Assembly: GCA_012518515.1 (NCBI GenBank) | Contig: JAAYRZ010000155.1 | Location: forward strand, 1 to 43,553 | Reading direction: 5' to 3' | DNA from: Alcaligenaceae bacterium | GTDB lineage: Bacteria > Pseudomonadota > Gammaproteobacteria > Burkholderiales > Burkholderiaceae_B | Length of the DNA stretch: 43,553 nt | In this document: positions 16,714 to 25,244 of the stretch, in pieces | Layout: each line of letters begins with the position of its first letter | How positions within the stretch are numbered: the first letter of the stretch is position 1 | The notes under the pieces: generated by a model | What the model was told of the DNA's origin: nothing | What the model saw: the letters and a program-made list of their open reading frames with translations, nothing else | Database searches by the model: none | Translations under genes and position numbers: made by a program

Positions 16714-17715
16714 CTACATTTCCAGCTCTAGACTCATGATTAACGGTTTCCATTGATCTATTTCCATTTGCATAAAAGCTTTGAACTCTTCAGGAGTAGA
16801 GGGGATTGGCTCCATGTATTGGGCTCTGAGTGATTCAATGACTTGTGGATGATTCAGTGCGTCAAATAGCGCTGTCTGTAATTGATCCTTAATAGGTTGC
16901 GGTACTTTGTTGGAGATAACAAAACCCGACCAGGCTGCACCGACGACATCGCTCACTCCAGTTTCTCTCATAGTTGGCACATCTGGTAATGCTTCGATGC
17001 GTTCAGCGCCTGTTTGAGCTAATAGTTTTAAACGACCATCATTTGCTAATGGAACCAAAGCGATGGGCGCTAAGGCGGTAAACTGAGTATCACCAGCCAC
17101 TAAGGAATTAAGGGCTTGCGGTGATGAGTTATATGGGATGGCCATGGCTTCGCCACCAATGCTTTGCAAAAATAGCTCTTGGGTCAGATGAGAGCCTGAA
17201 CCAGTTCCTGGGATAGAAAAGTTCATGGCATCGGGATTCTTCTTAATTTCCCCAGCCAAGTCTGCTAATGTTTCGATACCACTTTCCATGGAGACAGCAA
17301 TCACATTTGGCTGGGTAACGGCTAATGTAAGAGGGTATAGATCCTTGTTGGGGTCAAAGTTGAGGTTTTTATATAAAAACTGGTTATACACTAGCGGCCC
17401 ATTAATACTGATCCCAAAGGTATAGCCATCAGGCTTGGCTCGGGCGATAGCAGCTGTGCCAATATTACCTCCAGCTCCTGCACGGTTTTCTATAACAATG
17501 CTTTGATTAAGTGTTTTAGAGGCTTCAGCGGCCACAACTCGAGCTATTTGATCAGGAGTAGAGCCAGGACCAAAGGGTACAATTAAGCGAATTTCTTTCG
17601 TTGGCCAGTCATCCACATTTTGCGCCTGTGCAGAAGAAAATGCGATAAAACTAGTCAAAGTGAAGGCAGTGCATAGTAATTTATTAGCGATAGCCTTTGT
17701 TTTTCTTTTTGTCAT
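16714..17715 (-). CDS. Bug/TctC family periplasmic solute-binding protein
   Basis: A 333-residue exported receptor of the tripartite tricarboxylate transporter family. The signal peptide ends near residue 31 (FSSAQAQ). The mature start WPTKEIRLIVPFGPGSTPDQ and the later GAGGNIGTAAIARAKPDGYT are hallmark Bug sequences; the latter loop contacts a ligand carboxylate. Ligands of this family are mostly carboxylates; this one is unknown. No TctA/TctB membrane genes are nearby, so it is an orphan receptor, as is common in Alcaligenaceae. AGGAA eight bases before the ATG supports the start. It follows two small exported-protein genes by 19 bases in the same direction, suggesting co-transcription. Confidence 0.93.
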   Translation of the reverse strand: MTKRKTKAIANKLLCTAFTLTSFIAFSSAQAQNVDDWPTKEIRLIVPFGPGSTPDQIARVVAAEASKTLNQSIVIENRAGAGGNIGTAAIARAKPDGYTFGISINGPLVYNQFLYKNLNFDPNKDLYPLTLAVTQPNVIAVSMESGIETLADLAGEIKKNPDAMNFSIPGTGSGSHLTQELFLQSIGGEAMAIPYNSSPQALNSLVAGDTQFTALAPIALVPLANDGRLKLLAQTGAERIEALPDVPTMRETGVSDVVGAAWSGFVISNKVPQPIKDQLQTALFDALNHPQVIESLRAQYMEPIPSTPEEFKAFMQMEIDQWKPLIMSLELEM

Positions 17716-17734
17716 TTAAAGATTCCTGAGTCAA

Positions 17735-18118
17735 TTAATTAATCATTGGGAACTGAGAGTCTAATCCCAGCATAATACGGTTGTATTGCTCTAAAATAGC
17801 AGAGGTTTCTGGCGCTGGATAGGGACTATAGGGTGTATCCAGCACCCAGTTTTTATATTCTGCATAAGGAATATCCTGAGTTAATTGCTGGAATCGTTGA
17901 TTACAAAGAGCCATCACATCCTGCTCGGCAGGATATTCTTGGTGAAATTGAACATACTCAACGGTCATGCACATGACAATTGCTTTATGTCTATCAGTTT
18001 CACTGTAATTTTCGAGCGTTTCTTCAGCTAAAGCAGTATACGCAAAGAGGCTACTGAGGCTTATAGCCGTGGCCCCAAGAAAAAAGGCGAGTTTATTGGA
18101 GTTTGACTGTTTACTCAT
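17735..18118 (-). CDS. Small exported protein, paralogue of upstream lipoprotein
   Basis: A 127-residue protein with a signal peptide (hydrophobic LAFFLGATAISLSSLFAYTA, cleavage likely after ALA). I do not recognise a named family. The mature part has a MCM motif, a second Cys in LCNQR, an aromatic-rich centre and IMLGL near the end. These features align with the upstream lipoprotein, so the two are diverged duplicates. The ATG at 18118 is chosen over an in-frame GTG at 18127 because AGGTG precedes it at good spacing; it then overlaps the lipoprotein stop by 8 bases (ATGAGTAA). The Bug gene follows after 19 bases. Two conserved Cys could form a disulfide. Function unknown. Confidence 0.75.
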   Translation of the reverse strand: MSKQSNSNKLAFFLGATAISLSSLFAYTALAEETLENYSETDRHKAIVMCMTVEYVQFHQEYPAEQDVMALCNQRFQQLTQDIPYAEYKNWVLDTPYSPYPAPETSAILEQYNRIMLGLDSQFPMIN

Positions 18119-18512
18119 CTTTTTCACCTAAGCCAAGCATGATCATGGAAATGTTGGCAAAAACGCGTTGATCGTTATCTGATAAATTATTATAGACATC
18201 GCTAAGAATATACTTTTGCCTATAAGCTCTTTCAAAGCTTTGATAAAGGTGCAATTGATAGCGCTGATAGTCTTCAAAGTCCACTTTGTTCATGAAGTTG
18301 ACTAAACGAAATTCGCATAGCTCTAAGTTTTTAGAAATATCTTCTTTTTTATGTTTTTTATCTAAAACCGGTGTCTGACCAGACATGATGCCTTCCATGC
18401 ACATGGAGAGCAGCTCATTTTTAGTCGATTGAGGATATTCTGTTTTGGAGCAAGCAGCCAAAAGCAGGGGAGTAAGCAATAAAGCTATGATTTTCAAAGG
18501 TTTAAGTTGCAT
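18111..18512 (-). CDS. Small lipoprotein of unknown function
   Basis: A 133-residue protein with a lipoprotein signal peptide. The basic N-terminus MQLKPLK is followed by a hydrophobic run and a lipobox LLLAAC with the acylated Cys at residue 21; Ser at +2 suggests outer-membrane sorting. The mature part carries SMCM, CEFR, VDFEDY and SMIMLGL, which match MCM, CNQR, IPYAEY and RIMLGL of the next gene. A longer frame starts at 18545, but that start would bury the signal peptide behind 11 polar residues and has no ribosome-binding site. It is divergent from the M23 peptidase gene and first of a probable three-gene unit ending in the Bug protein. Function unknown. Confidence 0.75.
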   Translation of the reverse strand: MQLKPLKIIALLLTPLLLAACSKTEYPQSTKNELLSMCMEGIMSGQTPVLDKKHKKEDISKNLELCEFRLVNFMNKVDFEDYQRYQLHLYQSFERAYRQKYILSDVYNNLSDNDQRVFANISMIMLGLGEKDE

Positions 18513-18593
18513 AACTTCGTAAAAAGACTTGTGTATTAAAGGCATAGTTTAATATACTTAAAGCCGATATGTGCACAAACAAAGACCTTCTTA

Positions 18594-19280
18594 ATGTTTA
18601 ATACGATAAAGCTTTTACAAATAATCTGTTCTGTTATTTTGTTCCTCGCTAGTCATCTAGCTTGGGCTGAGCTGGATGATGTGGATTCGGATTTAGGGCC
18701 GTTGCCACAATTAGATAATGATGTAGCTTTTAAGGGCGCCTGCCGTTCTACTATCTGCGGTGGTAGTTACAGAGAAGATATTCGTTTTGAACATATTCTT
18801 AAAAAACCGATTAGTAGTGGCCGTATTTCTTCGCACTATGGGTGGCGCAAGCACCCAGTTCTTTTTACGCATCGTATGCACACAGGCATTGATTATGCAG
18901 TCCCCATAGGCACTGAGGTTAAGGCCGCACAGCACGGTAAAGTGGTTTTTGCAGGTAGCCAAGGTGGCTATGGTAAGTTATTGGTCATCAAGCATAATTC
19001 AACATACCGTACTGTATATGCTCATTTAAATAAATTTAATGTTGAGATTGGCGATTGGGTCAATCAAGGTGATGTTGTTGCTTACTCAGGTAATACTGGT
19101 TTATCTACTGGTCCACATCTGCATTATGAAATTCGCAAAAATGGCTTATCACTTAACCCATTAACCGGTGAAAGTGCCAGTGACCATATTTTGGTACTAA
19201 ATGACTCGAGTACAGCACAAGTTGATAATGCACGTGTTAATCGACAGACTAACGGTCGAGTACGCACCATCTTAAAGTAA
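18594..19280 (+). CDS. M23 family peptidase (LytM-type)
   Basis: A 228-residue exported protein with signal peptide 1-25 (cleavage after AWA) and an M23/LytM zinc metallopeptidase domain. The Zn ligands are intact: H96 and D100 in HTGID and H177 in HLHYE. H144 (YAHLN) and H175 complete the active site. The motif SSHYGWRKHP and the turn GTEVKAAQHGKVVFAG are classic. It therefore looks like an active endopeptidase cutting peptidoglycan cross-links in the periplasm, rather than an EnvC/NlpD-type degenerate activator. No LysM domain or coiled coil precedes it. Divergent from the lipoprotein gene. Confidence 0.92.
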   Translation: MFNTIKLLQIICSVILFLASHLAWAELDDVDSDLGPLPQLDNDVAFKGACRSTICGGSYREDIRFEHILKKPISSGRISSHYGWRKHPVLFTHRMHTGIDYAVPIGTEVKAAQHGKVVFAGSQGGYGKLLVIKHNSTYRTVYAHLNKFNVEIGDWVNQGDVVAYSGNTGLSTGPHLHYEIRKNGLSLNPLTGESASDHILVLNDSSTAQVDNARVNRQTNGRVRTILK

Positions 19281-19329
19281 GAGTAGTGGTATTGCTCTAT
19301 AGAATTAGGAGCGTTATTTGTTTATAAAT

Positions 19330-19353
19330 AATGTACTTTACATAATATACATT
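19330..19353. promoter_or_regulatory. AT-rich inverted repeat upstream of yfcG
   Basis: AATGTA (19330-19335) and TACATT (19348-19353) form a 6-bp inverted repeat with a 12-base spacer in the 169-base gap between the M23 peptidase and yfcG. It could be an operator, but it is short and AT-rich. I see no clear terminator for the upstream gene in this gap. Confidence 0.2.
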
Positions 19354-19449
19354 ATGCGAAATTAATCAATCTTAGTTATCGTATTTCAAAGCGCATATTT
19401 GATACAATATAGCTACACTTATAACCCCTAACATTAGCTGGAGTTTTTA

Positions 19450-20142
19450 ATGATCGATTTTTATTATTGGACCACACCAAATGGTCATAAAGTAACGCTG
19501 TTTCTTGAAGAAGCTGGTTTAGAGTATAAAGTTCATCCCATTAATATTGGCAAAGGCGAACAATTTGAGCCGGAGTTCTTAAAGATTGCGCCTAACAATC
19601 GAATACCTGCCATTGTTGATCATAATCCCATCGAAGGTAATGAACCCATTGCTATATTTGAATCAGGCGCTATTTTAGAATATCTAGCGGATAAGACCGG
19701 TAAGTTTTTGGCCAAATCGGGGCCAAAGCGTTATGACGCCTTGCAGTGGCTATATTGGCAAATGGGTGGCTTTGGCCCAATGCTGGGTCAGAACCATCAC
19801 TTCAATCAATATGCAAATGAGAAAATCCCCTATGCTATTGAACGCTATGTTAATGAATCTAAACGCTTATACGGTATTTTAAATAAGCAATTAGAAGGTA
19901 AAGATTTTATTATTGGTGATGACTATACCATTGCCGATATGGCTTGTTATCCATGGGCTCTTTATGCTGAACGTCAAGATGTGGATTTAAATGATTACCC
20001 ACATATTCAGGCTTGGATTAAGCGTATCGAAAGCCGTCCTGCCACCAAAGCTGCCTATGCCATTATTCCTATCTACAACCCAGATCAAGGAAAACCAATG
20101 ACAGATGAAGCTAAAAAACATCTTTATGGTAAAAAAGAATAA
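19450..20142 (+). CDS. yfcG: YfcG-like glutathione transferase/disulfide reductase
   Basis: A 230-residue cytosolic GST-fold protein. It has an N-terminal thioredoxin-fold domain (TPNGHKVTLFLEEAGLEYKV, cis-Pro in NRIPAIVD, glutathione-binding FESGAILEYLADKTG) and an all-helical C-terminal domain (WQMGGFGPMLGQNHHFNQYA, YTIADMACYPW). These stretches match E. coli YfcG almost residue for residue. YfcG is a Nu-class GST with glutathione-dependent disulfide-bond reductase activity, where the catalytic residue is Thr/Asn in the TPNG turn rather than Cys or Ser. The start follows GGAG at 19440-19443. moaD lies 21 bases downstream; co-transcription is possible but the roles look unrelated. Confidence 0.93.
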   Translation: MIDFYYWTTPNGHKVTLFLEEAGLEYKVHPINIGKGEQFEPEFLKIAPNNRIPAIVDHNPIEGNEPIAIFESGAILEYLADKTGKFLAKSGPKRYDALQWLYWQMGGFGPMLGQNHHFNQYANEKIPYAIERYVNESKRLYGILNKQLEGKDFIIGDDYTIADMACYPWALYAERQDVDLNDYPHIQAWIKRIESRPATKAAYAIIPIYNPDQGKPMTDEAKKHLYGKKE

Positions 20143-20163
20143 TTTAATTAATTTTGGAATACT

Positions 20164-20415
20164 ATGCTAACAATAAATTATATGGCTAAGCTGCGAGAAG
20201 AGCTTGACCTTTCTTCAGAGCAAATAGAATGGCAAGGCGGTACCGTAGATGAGCTTTTAAACTTTCTCAGAAATCGTGGAGAGCCTTGGCAATCTACCCT
20301 CTCCGCTGCTAACGTTTATAAAGTCGCGATTAATAATGAGATTGTTCATGAGCATACAGCACGCGTTGCAGAGGATGCTGTAGTCGCTCTATTACCACCA
20401 GTCACTGGAGGTTAG
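20164..20415 (+). CDS. moaD: Molybdopterin synthase small subunit MoaD
   Basis: An 83-residue ubiquitin-fold sulfur carrier ending in the required Gly-Gly (PPVTGG). The C-terminal Gly is adenylated by MoeB and thiocarboxylated, and then donates sulfur to precursor Z within molybdopterin synthase. The length and the VALLPPVTGG tail are diagnostic. moaE starts one base after the stop codon, and the moaE Shine-Dalgarno GGAGG lies in the last moaD codons, so the subunits are translationally coupled. Confidence 0.96.
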   Translation: MLTINYMAKLREELDLSSEQIEWQGGTVDELLNFLRNRGEPWQSTLSAANVYKVAINNEIVHEHTARVAEDAVVALLPPVTGG

Positions 20416-20416
20416 G

Positions 20417-20875
20417 GTGTACACAATTACGATTCAGGAAGATGACTTCGATCTGGCTCAGGAAATGGCAAAAGCTGAAGCCGCTGCATCAAACGCTGGT
20501 GCAGTGGTTAGTTTTACTGGTCGAGTCCGAGGTCATGATTACGATAAGCCCTTAAGTCATCTATTCCTAGAGTATTTCCCAGGCGTGACTGAAAAAGAAA
20601 TTGAAAAAATTATTCTTCAGGCGCAGCAGCAATGGCCTATCCTGTATGTACGCGTTATTCACCGTGTTGGCCGCATCAATACCGGTGAAGACATTGTTTT
20701 AGTGTTAACCGCAAGTGAGCATCGCAAGGCCGCTTATCAGGCTAATGAATTCATCATGGATTACCTCAAAACTAGAGCACCATTTTGGAAAAAAGAGCAC
20801 TTTATGGACGGTGATGCCAACTGGGTAGAAATGAAACAATCTGATTTAGAACATACTCAATCGTGGCAGGCATAA
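20417..20875 (+). CDS. moaE: Molybdopterin synthase catalytic subunit MoaE
   Basis: A 152-residue catalytic subunit that with MoaD converts cyclic pyranopterin monophosphate to molybdopterin. Family signatures are GAVVSFTGRVRGHD, LFLEYFPGV, VRVIHRVGRINTGEDIVLV and the active-site lysine region RAPFWKKEHFMDG. It starts with GTG at 20417, five bases after GGAGG. It overlaps mobA by 13 bases. Together with moaD, mobA and moeA it forms a compact plus-strand Moco operon. Confidence 0.96.
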   Translation: MYTITIQEDDFDLAQEMAKAEAAASNAGAVVSFTGRVRGHDYDKPLSHLFLEYFPGVTEKEIEKIILQAQQQWPILYVRVIHRVGRINTGEDIVLVLTASEHRKAAYQANEFIMDYLKTRAPFWKKEHFMDGDANWVEMKQSDLEHTQSWQA

Positions 20876-21471
20876 GTACTACTCTCCCTCTTCCTTCATT
20901 GGCTGCTATCGTGTTGGCTGGTGGCCAAGGAAAACGAATGGGCTATCAAGAAAAGGGATTGATTCAACTAAAGCAGCGAGCTTTACTCGACTATGTATTG
21001 GATAAGCTTCGCCCCTATAGTGAGCAGATTGTTATCAGTGCAAATCGAGCGCTTGAACAATATCAGCAATTTGGTTTTCCAATTGTTCAAGACTTGCCAA
21101 CGTATTCGCAGCGAGGACCTCTTGCTGGCATTTACAGTGCTGCTGCTAGCCTATCAACTGAGGTTGAGTTTATTCAAGTTTTGCCTTGTGATACCCCCTA
21201 TTTGCCACACGATTTAGTTCTACAGTTTTATCAGTACTTGCAGGCTAATCCCGATAAGGAATTGGTCATGGCCGTGACTTCAAATAAAGAGCATCCTGTG
21301 ATTATGCAGTGTAGGCCTAGTGTCATCGCTAAATTAAAAGTTTATTTGGATGATCCGCAAATCCTAAATCGGGTAATGAGTTTTATTAAACGTTGTGATT
21401 ACGGCACTATTGAGTTTGATGATACTGAACTATTTATTAATATGAATGACCCTAGCCTTTTACAAGGCTAA
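20863..21471 (+). CDS. mobA: Molybdenum cofactor guanylyltransferase MobA
   Basis: A 202-residue nucleotidyltransferase that attaches GMP to Mo-molybdopterin to give the MGD form needed by DMSO-reductase-family enzymes such as formate dehydrogenase. The GTP-binding motif LAGGQGKRMG with the following Lys-Gly (EKGL), the RGPLAGIYSA block and CDTPYLP are typical. The start is taken as GTG at 20863, overlapping the moaE end; there is no strong ribosome-binding site, so a start a few codons later cannot be excluded. The presence of mobA fits the formate dehydrogenase genes encoded nearby. Confidence 0.93.
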   Translation: MAGISTTLPLPSLAAIVLAGGQGKRMGYQEKGLIQLKQRALLDYVLDKLRPYSEQIVISANRALEQYQQFGFPIVQDLPTYSQRGPLAGIYSAAASLSTEVEFIQVLPCDTPYLPHDLVLQFYQYLQANPDKELVMAVTSNKEHPVIMQCRPSVIAKLKVYLDDPQILNRVMSFIKRCDYGTIEFDDTELFINMNDPSLLQG

Positions 21472-21490
21472 CTTATTTAAAAGGACAACC

Positions 21491-22699
21491 ATGAGAGATT
21501 ATTACGATGCCCTTAATGATCTATTATCTAATGCAACAAGTAATCAAGAAATAGAAGAAGTTGCCATAGAAGAAGCTGAAGGCAGAGTATTAGCTAAGGA
21601 TTTATTAGTTCAATACCCTGCTCCTCAATTTAATAATAGTGCGATGGATGGCTACGCCGTTCATGATATGCAGCGCCAAGAGTGGGAAGTCATCGGTATC
21701 ATATCGGCTGGTGATCAGAGTGATCAATTTGAGCTAAAACCAGGTCAAGCAGTACGTATATTTACTGGTGCTGGATTGCCTAAAAATTGTGAATCAGTGA
21801 TTCAACAAGAATTAGTTGAGCGTGACGGTGAAAACATCCGTGTCGCAGAGCCTTTTCCTGCCGCTAAAAATATTCGCTATCAAGGCGAAGAGCTAAAAAA
21901 GGATGATGTACTGCTTGATGCGAATCGTGTCATTACGCCAGCTGCTATTGGTTTATTAGCGAGTCAAGGTTATGCAACTGTCCCCTGCTTTAAAAAGCTT
22001 AAGGTGACTGTATTTTCTACTGGTGATGAGCTGACGCCTTTAGGTCAAGCGCTAGAGGTTAATCAGATTTATGACTCTAATCGACCGATGTTATTGAGCC
22101 TTTTAAAGCGTTTTGAGTTTTTAGAAGTGAGTAGTGGCGGTGCTATTGAGGATAATTTGCACATACTTAAGTCGCATATTACTAAGGCAATAGATCATCA
22201 GGATGTACTAGTCTTCTCTGGCGGTGCTTCTGTCGGTGAAAAAGACTTTTTAAAGCAAGCCCTGGAGGAACTAGGTGAAATTGAACATTGGAAATTAGCC
22301 ATTAAACCAGGTAAGCCTTTTGGCTGGGGTAAAGTTGGAAGTAAAACCAAGGTGTTTTTATTGCCAGGGAATCCGGTAGCGAGTTTTGCTACAAGTGTTT
22401 TATTGGCTATTCCTGCGATGAAACATATTGCAGGGGTAAACCTCGATAAATCAAAACCTTTTAATTTTAAAGCACAGGCGGCTTTTGAAGTTCCGAACAA
22501 TAAAAGCGTTCGACGTGATTTTAGACGTGGCGCTCTTCGCAATGACGATCAAGGTGTTTGGGTGGAGCTTTTGACAACACAGGATTCACATATGCTCTCA
22601 GGTATTACCTATGGTGATGTATTAGTTGAAGTACCGCCAATGCAGTCAGTTAAGCACGGTGATGGGCTCAATGTTTACCCGCTTAATTGTCTAAGTTAA
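21491..22699 (+). CDS. moeA: Molybdopterin molybdenumtransferase MoeA
   Basis: A 402-residue enzyme that inserts molybdate into adenylylated molybdopterin. Signatures are the N-terminal PQFNNSAMDGYAVHD, the RIFTGAGLP block, the MoCF domain FSTGDELTPLG, FSGGASVGEKDF and LPGNPVASFA. The frame extends back into mobA, but the ATG at 21491 has AAGGA five bases upstream and gives the usual N-terminus, so it is used. It lies 19 bases after mobA and ends 15 bases from the convergent fdhD. Confidence 0.96.
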   Translation: MRDYYDALNDLLSNATSNQEIEEVAIEEAEGRVLAKDLLVQYPAPQFNNSAMDGYAVHDMQRQEWEVIGIISAGDQSDQFELKPGQAVRIFTGAGLPKNCESVIQQELVERDGENIRVAEPFPAAKNIRYQGEELKKDDVLLDANRVITPAAIGLLASQGYATVPCFKKLKVTVFSTGDELTPLGQALEVNQIYDSNRPMLLSLLKRFEFLEVSSGGAIEDNLHILKSHITKAIDHQDVLVFSGGASVGEKDFLKQALEELGEIEHWKLAIKPGKPFGWGKVGSKTKVFLLPGNPVASFATSVLLAIPAMKHIAGVNLDKSKPFNFKAQAAFEVPNNKSVRRDFRRGALRNDDQGVWVELLTTQDSHMLSGITYGDVLVEVPPMQSVKHGDGLNVYPLNCLS

Positions 22700-22714
22700 T
22701 ATCGCATAGCGTAA

Positions 22715-23506
22715 TCAGCTAATGTATTCGATACCGTTATAAACAACTTGACGATGAGGTCGGGCAAAACCTACTAAAGTTAAACCGGCCTCTTTTGCTA
22801 AGTTGACAGCAAATTGAGTGGGCGCTGATACGGCTACTAAGCAAGAAATCCCACTAAGAGCGGACTTTAAGACCATCTCGTAACTGGCTCGGCTTGAGAC
22901 AACTATAAAACCTTCTTGCCACTGAATCTTGTGCTTCATGGCATGCCCAATTAACTTATCTAGGGCGTTGTGTCTTCCTACATCTTCAAAACTTAACTTG
23001 ATATCCCCTTCTTTAGTGGCCCAAGCAGCCGCATGCACTGAACCAGTAGACTCTCGTAAGGGTTGCATTTGGTCAAATTGATTTAAAGCTTTTTCAATGG
23101 CAGCTGGAGCGATATTAATATGATGATCAATCGTAGCAATATCTGGTTTAACTGCTTCTAGGTTTTCGATACCACAAAGTCCGCAACCACTGCGACCTTG
23201 CATATTTCGACGTCGATGCTTTAGCTGCATAAAAGCTTCAGAGGCAATCTCGATGTTGACGATGATACCTTGTTCACTTTCAAATAGCTCTACATCATAA
23301 AATTGAGATGCTCTCTTGATGATCCCTTCACTAAGACTGAAGCCAAGTGCTAGTGCTTCTAAATCAGAAGGTGTAGCCATCAAAACAATATGAGACACCC
23401 CGTTGTATACAAGGGACACCGGGGTTTCCTGAATAAGAACGTCTTGAGTAGGTGTGATTACACCCTTCTCAAGACGCCAGATAGATGCTTCAGATAAAGG
23501 ATTCAT
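22715..23506 (-). CDS. fdhD: Formate dehydrogenase accessory sulfurtransferase FdhD
   Basis: A 263-residue protein that moves sulfur from a cysteine desulfurase (IscS) to the bis-MGD cofactor before insertion into formate dehydrogenase. The catalytic CxxC is C108/C111 in GRSGCGLCGIEN. Other signatures are EGIIKRASQ, TGSVHAAAW, FEDVGRHNALDKLIG and VVSSRASYEMV. It lies 28 bases after the gamma-subunit gene on the same strand, so it is probably co-transcribed with it. Its presence means that a functional formate dehydrogenase catalytic subunit exists in this genome. Confidence 0.95.
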   Translation of the reverse strand: MNPLSEASIWRLEKGVITPTQDVLIQETPVSLVYNGVSHIVLMATPSDLEALALGFSLSEGIIKRASQFYDVELFESEQGIIVNIEIASEAFMQLKHRRRNMQGRSGCGLCGIENLEAVKPDIATIDHHINIAPAAIEKALNQFDQMQPLRESTGSVHAAAWATKEGDIKLSFEDVGRHNALDKLIGHAMKHKIQWQEGFIVVSSRASYEMVLKSALSGISCLVAVSAPTQFAVNLAKEAGLTLVGFARPHRQVVYNGIEYIS

Positions 23507-23534
23507 GAAGCTAAATCAACTGCTTAATCATAAG

Positions 23535-24206
23535 TTATAAAGCGGAACCACCTTCGGTCTTAGCTTTTTCAGCACGCTTTGCCATCACTTCACGATACCA
23601 ACGTGGATGGTGAGTACGGGCCCAAGCTTGAGAAACAACACCCTCAACCATGGCACGAATCGTACCTCTAACCCAAATAGCGGCATAGACGTGAACGATA
23701 ATACCTGCAATTAAGACTAAGGCAGATGCTGCATGTAATAATAGACCAACACGTTTAAGGGGAATCGGCACTACTTCACCAAAGTAAGCATGCCAAGATA
23801 AAAGACCTGTCACTAGTAAGGTTAGCATGCAGATAGACATTAGCCAGAACATGGCTTTTTGACCTGCGTTGTATTTGCCAACGTCACCAACCGCTCTCCC
23901 CTTTAAAATATCGCCCACAGAGGTCAGCCACTTCGTATCTTCTTTGTTGAGGATATTATGTTTTGCGTAACGGAAGAACATGATCATGAAACTAAGGAAC
24001 ATGACCACGCCAATCCAAGGGTGCAGTATACGTGCAAGCTGCGGAGTTCCGAAAACACCTGTTAGCCAGAAGAAAGCGGGATAGAAAAAGGCTAAACCGG
24101 AGATAGCTAATAACACAAAGCAACCGGCAGTTACCCAGTGGTTAACGCGCTCTACTTTACGATAGCGTTGAATTACTTGTTCAACTTGTTTATTAGGCTG
24201 AGTCAT
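23535..24206 (-). CDS. fdoI: Formate dehydrogenase gamma subunit (cytochrome b556)
   Basis: A 223-residue membrane subunit with four hydrophobic helices. It holds two b-type hemes and passes electrons from the iron-sulfur subunit to quinone. Candidate heme ligands are the His in RVNHWVTAGCFVLLAISGL, HPWIGVVMF, SWHAYFGE and LLLHAASALVLIAGIIVHV. The C-terminal cytoplasmic tail HHPRWYREVMAKRAEK is typical. It begins 2 bases after the fdxH-like gene, so the two are coupled. Named by similarity to FdnI/FdoI; which of the two cannot be decided. Confidence 0.92.
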   Translation of the reverse strand: MTQPNKQVEQVIQRYRKVERVNHWVTAGCFVLLAISGLAFFYPAFFWLTGVFGTPQLARILHPWIGVVMFLSFMIMFFRYAKHNILNKEDTKWLTSVGDILKGRAVGDVGKYNAGQKAMFWLMSICMLTLLVTGLLSWHAYFGEVVPIPLKRVGLLLHAASALVLIAGIIVHVYAAIWVRGTIRAMVEGVVSQAWARTHHPRWYREVMAKRAEKAKTEGGSAL

Positions 24207-24208
24207 GA

Positions 24209-25129
24209 TTATGCCTCCTCTTCACTTTTCAGTACTTCACCGTCATCAGTTAGTACTTCATTTCTGTCTTCGTCAGTTTTACTAGGACCCATAGTAATGT
24301 AATGCAACCAACCTAAGAAACCGGCGGCAGCAATACCTACTGTAGCTAAAGGCTTCAAGATGCCCTTCCAAACTTGAACTGTGCTACTGATTTTTGGATC
24401 GGTTGGCAGACCACTATATAAGTCAGGTCTATCAGCGTGGTGTAATACGTACATCACGTGAGTACCACCTACACCCTCAGGATCGTAAAGACCGGCATTT
24501 TCGAAACCACGGGAGTTAAGATCCTTGATGCGATCCTCAGCGAAAAACTTCATGTCTTCTTTAGAACCAAAACGAATAGCACCAGTCGGACAGGTTTTAA
24601 CACAGGATGGCTCCTGACCTACGGCTACGCGGTCAGAACATAATGAACACTTGTAGGCCTTTTTGTCTTCCTGAGAAATTCGGGGAATATCAAAGGGACA
24701 GCCTGCCACACAATAGCCACAGCCAATACAGTTTTCCTGATGGAAATCAACGATACCGTTAGTGTATTGAATAATAGCACCTGGCGAAGGACAGGCCTTT
24801 AGACAGCCTGGATCTGCACAGTGCATACAGCCGTCCTTACGGATGAGCCACTCTAATTTGCCAAACTCTTCAGTTTCGCTAAAGCGCATGACAGTCCAGC
24901 TCTTTGGAGTAAGGTCAGCCGGGTTGTCATAAACTCCAACGTTATTGCCGACTTCGTCTCTAATATCGTTCCACTCAGAACAGGCAACCTGACAAGCCTT
25001 ACAGCCAATACAGGTAGTTGTATCAATAAGCTTTGCTACTTCTACAACTGGCTTGCGAACTTGAGGTGGCGGCGTAACAGTCGACGTCGCTGAGCGTCGC
25101 TTAATATCTAGTGATTGTAGCGCCATCAC
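24209..25129 (-). CDS. fdoH: Formate dehydrogenase iron-sulfur beta subunit
   Basis: A 306-residue four-cluster ferredoxin-like subunit, FdnH/FdoH type. Cysteine groups are [11 protein letters not shown] near residue 40, [13 protein letters not shown] near 100, [11 protein letters not shown] near 135 and CSLCSDRV with CVKTC near 160-180. A single C-terminal membrane helix ([18 protein letters not shown]) anchors it beside the gamma subunit. An AAGGAG five bases before the ATG at 25129 supports the start. The catalytic molybdenum/tungsten alpha subunit (FdnG), normally directly upstream, is absent: the next gene upstream is moaC, 220 bases away. Confidence 0.94.
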   Translation of the reverse strand: MMALQSLDIKRRSATSTVTPPPQVRKPVVEVAKLIDTTTCIGCKACQVACSEWNDIRDEVGNNVGVYDNPADLTPKSWTVMRFSETEEFGKLEWLIRKDGCMHCADPGCLKACPSPGAIIQYTNGIVDFHQENCIGCGYCVAGCPFDIPRISQEDKKAYKCSLCSDRVAVGQEPSCVKTCPTGAIRFGSKEDMKFFAEDRIKDLNSRGFENAGLYDPEGVGGTHVMYVLHHADRPDLYSGLPTDPKISSTVQVWKGILKPLATVGIAAAGFLGWLHYITMGPSKTDEDRNEVLTDDGEVLKSEEEA

Positions 25130-25223
25130 ACTTCTCCTTAAAAGAATAGTTAAACACTTGGGTAATATATATTTACAAAAATATTACGCATATATGCAGC
25201 ATTATACTGCCTGCAAGAATAAA

Positions 25224-25244
25224 AAGGGATGCAAGTATTCCCTT
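25224..25244 (-). terminator. Weak terminator-like hairpin after moaC
   Basis: On the minus strand AAGGGA pairs with TCCCTT (6 bp, 9-base loop), followed by a short T-rich tail. It lies about 105 bases downstream of the moaC stop and about 95 bases before the fdoH-like start, so it could end moaC transcription. A TATAAT just downstream (25201-25206, minus) could be a -10 for the fdo genes, but its -35 is poor. Low confidence. Confidence 0.35.
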
